In this document: positions 58,387 through 64,000 of the stretch, one piece after another
Position numbering within the stretch: position 1 is the stretch's first letter
Layout: each line of letters opens with the position of its first letter
Origin: Linanthus parryae
Lineage: Eukaryota > Streptophyta > Magnoliopsida > Ericales > Polemoniaceae
Direction: 5' to 3'
DNA length: 64,000 nucleotides
NCBI GenBank assembly: GCA_023055425.1
Contig: JALGPY010000003.1
Span: 76,979,491 to 77,043,490, forward strand
The notes under the pieces: model-generated
Seen by the model: only the letters and a program-made list of their open reading frames with translations
Told to the model about the DNA's origin: nothing
Databases searched by the model: none
Made by a program: the position numbers and the translations under genes

Positions 58387-58818
58387 GAATATGACAAGAT
58401 TTTGTGAGATATGCAGATTGGGTTAGAGAGAGAGAGAGATTTAAATGTTCTAGTTCATTTTAAGGGCTTAATTAACTTTCTGCCGGTTACCGTTTTCATC
58501 TACTCTCTAACCGGGCGTGTATATATAACAGTAACTTTAATGTTTTTTCGTTTCATACCAAGCATCTCTTATCTGCTGACAAACAAACCATAAGATATCA
58601 GAGAGTTAGAATATGACAAGATTTTGTGAATCTGCAGATTCGGTTAGAGAGAGAGAGATTTAAAAGTTTTAGAAAGGCTTAATTAACTTTCTGTCGGGTA
58701 CCGTTTCTCATCTACTCTCTAACTGGGTTTGCAAGTCATATACACCAGTAACTTGAATGCTTTTTCGTTTCATACCAAGCGTCTCTTATGCGCTGATAAA
58801 GAAACAGTAAGATAGTTC
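58387..58818. repeat. Tandem duplication of about 220 bp
   Basis: 58387-58608 and 58609-58818 share the order GAATATGACAAGATTTTGTG, GA-repeat, CTTAATTAACTTTCTG, CATCTACTCTCTAAC and TTTCGTTTCATACCAAGC, with about 15% differences. Confidence 0.88.
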
Positions 58819-59490
58819 TGTGCCTAAGTACTCATTTGCAATTCACTATTTATTTCAGGGTTAGCAAAGGTTACTGAGTGCGGGACTGTGGGTTCACCAT
58901 TTCATGACATTGTTTGTTCTATTCATCTATTTGCCACCAAGGGTAGTCCACTAGGATCCAGGCTTACTCCAAAATGGTTCGAGAGCTGGTAGGTCAGGGG
59001 TTCGATTGCCACCACAATATAACCAGCAACCACAATGACCAATTGTTGTTATTAGGTGGACTCCATCCACAATGTGATTTGTGTGCGCCACCACACATGC
59101 ATGCCACATGGTGGGGCTAGCCCCAACGAATACTTTCTCCTAGACCCCGTGTGTTTTGACATATAGACTCAGATACCCTAATGTTTGGCAAAGGGCACTG
59201 ACCCCATGCAACTGACAGACTCTAATACTTGTGGTTAAACAACAAATCATATTCCTAATGCTACAGATGAATTACTACAGATCTCACTCTCTCTACTTCT
59301 GTATTTCTTGCTCTAGCCCACACCACCACAACCGCGACTGCCACCATCACCAATCTGTCTATATCTCCCTCTCACTGGTTCAACTCTCTCTACCACCCCC
59401 ACGAGCATCGGTGTTACATGCTTTCAAGTCTCAACTTTGCCGACCACCAAATCGCCACAAACGCCAACACAAGACCAAAATGAACTGCAC

Positions 59491-59492
<2 letters not shown>
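58819..59492. other. Unassigned sequence with weak SINE-like similarity
   Basis: 58960-59010 has a Pol III B-box-like stretch (GGGGTTCGATTGCC) downstream of a possible A-box, as in tRNA-derived SINEs, but I see no clear body, tail or target duplication. The frame at 59231-59494 is low-complexity and probably not coding. Confidence 0.25.

Positions 59493-59524
<32 letters not shown>
59493..59524. repeat. (GA)n microsatellite
   Basis: About 15 GA units, interrupted at the end by GATGAA. Confidence 0.95.
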
Positions 59525-59527
<3 letters not shown>

Positions 59528-62500
59528 ACTGCATATGACTTGAAATACATCACCACCATGGGGTTTCTAGATGCTGAGGTCTGAGACTCAACTGAAAATA
59601 AAAGAGTACATAGGCAGTCATACTGGTACCATCAATATCAAAATAACATGGAAGTGTGTATCCTGATAATTTATATGTTATCCAGTGTCTTCCATTCCAC
59701 ATATTCCCCAGACTAATAAATAACATGAAAGTTTCGTAAATCATATCTATAATTATCAATTCAATGATCAGATTTAACAGACTCGATAATGGAGACAGGC
59801 TGGGTACAAAATTATCTCTGTACCGAAAGGATGGAGAATGAATATCTTTTGAAGCATTCTTGATGTCTGAACCAAATCGAACCATACAACACCGGTAGGA
59901 TTGCAAATTAATTGGGCAGCCCTAGACACAAGGACAAAGAAGTTTAGCTTTTGCTATGATACGTTCAGCTACTCAATAAACTAATACAGAAAATTCATCC
60001 TCTTCAAAGAAAACAATCTTTTATCAGAGACATCAAAGGTCTAGAGAGATAGAGAGATGTCCAGAGGAGACCAAGAAAAGATGATGAGAAGAAATTGTAT
60101 CTCGATTTGCTGCTTTTAGTACTTTGAGTCAAAGAAACTAAAATAAAAAACCTATGGTTGCTCAACAGTTAGGCATTCGGTTTAAAAATAATGCTTTGAA
60201 ATACCTGCCCAATTGTAGCGCCTCCAAACTATTGCCTTAAATGAGAAATCAGATCAATGAGATGTCTGCCTTCAACCACAGTTCCAGAAGAGCAGATTTA
60301 TGAAAAAAGACTGGAATTTCAGATGTCTGAGGCCATTGATGACAAACAGAAACGGGTTCGAGGAATATGTGAAGGGACTACAAACTGCTTTTACAAGAAA
60401 ATTGTTGAAGAATGGATTAGAGCTCATACAAAAGCCCGGTCTGTTAACCATAGCTCTGGCTCCCTTTCTGTCATAATCCTCTCCTCATTTATCAGTATTT
60501 GCGGTAAAGGTAAATGACATAGATGAAAAATGTAGTTTAAGACCTTAAAAGTATCAAGAGCAATATGTAAAATCTCACATCCGAAGATGTGATATTTATC
60601 TGATGGCATTCATAATGCTTTTGCTGTATTAGGTATGAATACTAAATTTAAAATTAATATTCGAAAGCGCTACGTTAGCGATAGGATAGAGAAGGCGGGG
60701 TTACCGACCGGCGGGAGAGGGATTTGTTTCTTGGAAAATGTCAAGATGTAACTTAATAGGGGCAGATTTTGCATACAATGTTGGAAGTTCGGGAAGAACG
60801 TACAAAATCGAAAAGATAATATTTGTACTAGTACGGGTGCCACTACGGGAGGGTCGGCAACCTTGTCCTAGCTTAAGCCCAAGTTATGACCAGCCTGTCC
60901 AACGTCGCCCAGTCTGAATCGGGAACGTGCTCGGCCCTCCCAAATAGAAAACAAGTTGATCAGTGAGGATTGGGTTGACTCGGTGTACACACAAAAAGTT
61001 TAATTAAATATCCTTTTCACCTAAATCAAATTATCATTGAATTCTCAAGAACACACTTAAAGTTCACCTACCAAACTCAGTTATTTAAATTTTCATATCG
61101 ACTATTCACGACTATGTTGAATACCCATTTGCCAGATTAAGATAGAAAATATCTTTAGCAAATTACGAATTAACGATAAATATTGAATGAGACAAACAAA
61201 CCAACCATCCCAAAAGCAACATAAAAAAGCACTATATCAACACGAAAGCAAGTAGGTGTTTCATTGTACACATGCTTATTTTAACCACAACATGGCGAAC
61301 CCAGCCAAAGACTGAGATTTAGGTCACGTTAGACACGTTGCGTCCACAAACGGCCGTGGCATTTGGTCGTGCCCTATACATATCGGGCTATCCGGCTAGC
61401 CGAAGCCTTAATCCCTTATCCGGGTCCCAATTCCATATTCGAAAGAGAATTTTTGTTCAGACCCGTCAATTTACAAATCATGTGTGCCCTGGGCCCCTCC
61501 CCTTAATCAAAATCGGGCTGGAATTGAGTTGCCAAGGTTGAGCCCAACGAAATCCATCCTTACTATTAAAAGATATAGATGGTAGTTTCATAATTCTTTG
61601 TAACTTCAAATAACTCAGAGAGCTACTAAGATCTTAAAACGGGGTGAAATGTTCACGTCGTAGAATTTTTGTATTCCCCTCTGGCAGCCAGGTATCGTAA
61701 CTTCTTGGGTAAAGTACACTAAGGCAATCTATGCTTTGCGCAAACTGCACTTTTAATCTTTCCAGATAATGAACTTGAATATTTCTATGTTTTAACTTTT
61801 AAGATTAAAACCTCTCGGAAATATACATTAAAGAAAATGCTCACTTCTTCAATTTCAACTCCCTTACCACAACCACCTATGGAAAAATCTTGAGAATGAC
61901 AGTAGAAAACCATCGTCACATCAGCCAAGCCCACCATCAGCATTTCCATCCCATTTCAAAAGTACCAAATCTCTGAGAGTGAGGTATTACTACACTCATA
62001 ACCTACATGCTCTAATTCTCAAAAAACTTAACAAGAAGTCTGAAACCTCAAATACTATGAATTCGAAGCAACATCTGATGATTTCATTCAAAGCACGAAG
62101 ATTGAGTTAAATTGTAGTTTCCTTATAGATAACCAGAGGTCAAACTAAAGTTTGGGCATTATTTTTGGGAGTTTAGTGATATAAGTGAAATTAGAGGGAT
62201 TAGAAATGTCATAAGCGCTGTATCATGCATAAAAGAAGGGGAAACAGAGGCTAACGCGGGCAGAATTTAGGATTAAGGTTTGGGAGGGCACCTCGGTAGG
62301 CAAGTTCGTTAGGGTTAGAGTTTATCTCTACTTACTCTTCTCTTACTCTGCTTCTTCGATCTTTGTATTAGAGTTATCTTTTTATTTCATTGAGTTGTAT
62401 AATGAGATCTTCATCATTTTTGCACAGAGATTGATCATGAAAACTGATAGATAAGATTGAGGAAAGGGAGAAAGGAACTTAATTATAGCTATGTATTAAG

Positions 62501-62869
62501 GGAGCCTTGTGCGTTATACTCACTAACAGCACCTGACCTCCCAAATCCGGCAAACCCTCATCTCATGAACAATTCATGGACAAAAACGATATCTATACAT
62601 GCAACAGAATTTTGTAAGATAATTTTTCCGTTTGAGAGACCTCAAAGAACACGGCTGTTCCATTAACAGAATCAGAACCATAGCCAACCCAGTGGTTCCT
62701 GCTGATTAACCAGATGGGCCAAATCCGAGTTTGTGGCATGATTTTTTATTGTTATTACTGTTGGTGGTAAAGAAAGAAAGAAGCGGAAGTGGCTGAGTGA
62801 CAAACAGATCAAACCACAAGATGGCTAAGTTAAAAGGTTGAAAGGTGAAACATCAGGTAGTGAAAAAAT
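59525..62869. other. Unassigned sequence
   Basis: Over 3 kb without a recognisable gene. An open frame at 60257-60517 is exon-like at its start (EEQIYEKRLEFQMSEAI) but unassigned. 60690-60930 and 61340-61550 are locally GC-rich. 62290-62360 resembles a leader with GGTTAGGGTTAG-like content. No RNA gene is seen. Confidence 0.3.
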
Positions 62870-63120
<251 letters not shown>

Positions 63121-63409
63121 GGGTAAAAGACACTGACCACCCCTGACTTTAGGATTAAATCCACCTAGCTACCCTGTGTTTTGGATAAAGACACTCCGCA
63201 CCTTTTTTTGGATGGTGACTAACAGTTGACTAACAGCTTGAAGAAAAAGACCGTTTTACCCCTGAAAGTTTATAAAATTACCCCCATATATTACCTTAAC
63301 CACTCTCTCTCCCTCATTTCTAACCCTATTCCCCCCCCCCCCTCTCTCTTCCCCTCTATCCCTCACAGCCGCCTCCCTCTTCTTCACCCCAATCTTCCTC
63401 CTTCGATAC

Positions 63410-63698
63410 CAAGTCTGCTGACCCACGATTTTCCGGCCAATATGCCGTAGATATTAGCGACGGAGAACGGCCATTGGAGGATAAGCTCAAGCCAGATGAG
63501 ACCGATGAAGAAATGCGGCTTTTCGACGAACAGGTAGTCTTCGTAATCGCGGCTGTACCAGAGTTTGAAGTCAACGAGAGCCTTGGGGAACAGATCAGCG
63601 GGAAGGCATGTCTGTGAGTCGATGAGTGGTGCTCCGACGGCGATGGCCGTGAAGAAGACGACCAGTATCGCGTCTACGAGCATAATCAACACACCCAT
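63410..63698 (-). CDS. First exon of a TMEM97/sigma-2 receptor (EXPERA-domain) protein, possibly captured
   Basis: The start ATG at 63698 gives MGVLIMLVDAILVVFFTAIA, a first membrane helix, then DSQTCLP, the FPKALVDFKLWY segment, DYLFVEKPHFFIGLIWLELI (second helix) and NIYGILAGKSW. This order is that of plant transmembrane protein 97 (EXPERA domain, related to the sterol-isomerase EBP fold), which acts in the endoplasmic reticulum membrane. The homology stops at a candidate splice donor (TGG then GTCAGC) near 63410; the remaining two helices are not found. Its closeness to a MULE terminus suggests capture, but a normal first exon with a MULE in its intron is also possible. The reading frame is undamaged. 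Confidence 0.72.
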
Positions 63699-64000
63699 TC
63701 TCTCTCTCTCCGTCCGTCGTAGAGAATAAGATAGTGAGCCTCTCAGATCGATTCGATTCAAGATGACTGTGATGTTGGTCAACCAACTCTTTTTCAGAAA
63801 TTAAAGCTTCTTCGATTTGGAGTTCTCTGGTGGCTGTGCTATTTTCGATTCAAGATGATTGTGATGATTGAAACTTGTGTATCCTCACTATTGATAGATA
63901 GATGAACTCATGCCTTTACATAGTTGAGAATGCTTCAATTTTACATAAAAAGTTCACTTTTTGGATTTGGAACTTGAAAATTGCGTTAGTATTTCTCTCT
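63699..64000 (-). other. Region upstream of the TMEM97-type exon
   Basis: An AT-rich segment with a short duplicated phrase (CGATTCAAGATGA at 63754 and 63848). It would be 5' UTR and promoter if the exon is a real gene. No clear TATA box is seen. Confidence 0.3.

Larger units (their letters stand above)
63121..64000. mobile_element. Left end of a MULE, candidate Pack-MULE (partial)
   Basis: It begins GGGTAAAAGACACTGACC directly after the microsatellite, the same terminus as the MULE at 28763 and 41980. The following lines (ATTAAATCCACC, GACTAACAG, TTTTACCCC) keep the terminal-repeat style. The subterminal stretch CCCTCATTTCTAACCCTAT is shared with the right end of the 28763-41980 element in inverse orientation. 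A TMEM97-type exon follows at 63410. The other end lies outside the window, so the target duplication cannot be checked. Confidence 0.65.

Noticed and set aside
58940..59200. tRNA-derived SINE
   Set aside because: A B-box-like stretch only; no clear A-box, tail or target duplication.

Overview
The window is nuclear DNA of a flowering plant, probably a eudicot. It holds plant-type Ty1/copia, Ty3/gypsy, L1-like and RTE-like LINEs and Mutator-like (MULE) elements, long AT-rich spacers and microsatellites, and only scraps of host genes. There are no bacterial, organellar or CRISPR features. Species cannot be told from the sequence. Roughly two thirds is recognisable transposon sequence, so this is a gene-poor, nested transposon region.

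Layout. 1-1141: unassigned repeat-like DNA. 1147-11100: a decayed SIRE/Maximus-type copia element on the minus strand (5-bp target duplication CGCCC, tRNA-Met primer site, gag, protease, integrase, RT/RNase H and an extra 3' ORF). 11228-21184: a young Ty3/gypsy derivative on the plus strand with two nearly identical 4.05-kb LTRs enclosing only a gag gene (target duplication GCTAG). 21190-27970: unassigned DNA with a LINE RNase H relic and two tandem duplications. 27978-28729: a MULE-type MITE (9-bp target duplication). 28763-41980: a 13.2-kb MULE (9-bp target duplication) that has absorbed a direct-repeat-bounded insert (29943-40966), itself interrupted by a second copia element on the minus strand (30667-39128). 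42275-43576: solo LTR of the SIRE family. 45088-46771: solo Ty3/gypsy LTR that splits an open reading frame. 48287-49800: a second, inverted and longer SIRE-related solo LTR. 50274-55795: a nearly full-length L1-type LINE on the minus strand with its own target duplication. 56506-56754: an exon matching the C terminus of plant UBX-domain protein PUX2. 57270-57750: RTE LINE relic. 58387-58818: tandem duplication. 62870-63120: compound microsatellite. 63121-end: left end of another MULE of the 28763/41980 family, containing the first exon of a TMEM97/sigma-2-receptor (EXPERA) gene, a candidate Pack-MULE.

Relations. The insertions can be ordered by nesting: MULE, then the direct-repeat insert, then copia B. 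LTR similarity gives relative ages: the TR-GAG element is very young (LTRs differ at about 20 sites in 4 kb), whereas the SIRE element and copia B are older and carry stops and frameshifts. No element in the window looks fully coding-competent.

The most unusual signal is the perfect 10-bp palindrome CAAGGCCTTG. I located 16 exact copies, all inside the SIRE-type element or three LTRs related to it, in LTRs and coding segments alike. Two other structures recur: a poly-G/poly-C tract flanked by inverted 8-mers at the same end of four LTRs, and a ten-copy array of TGCGTT..ACGCA palindromes just upstream of the TATA box in the Ty3 solo LTR.
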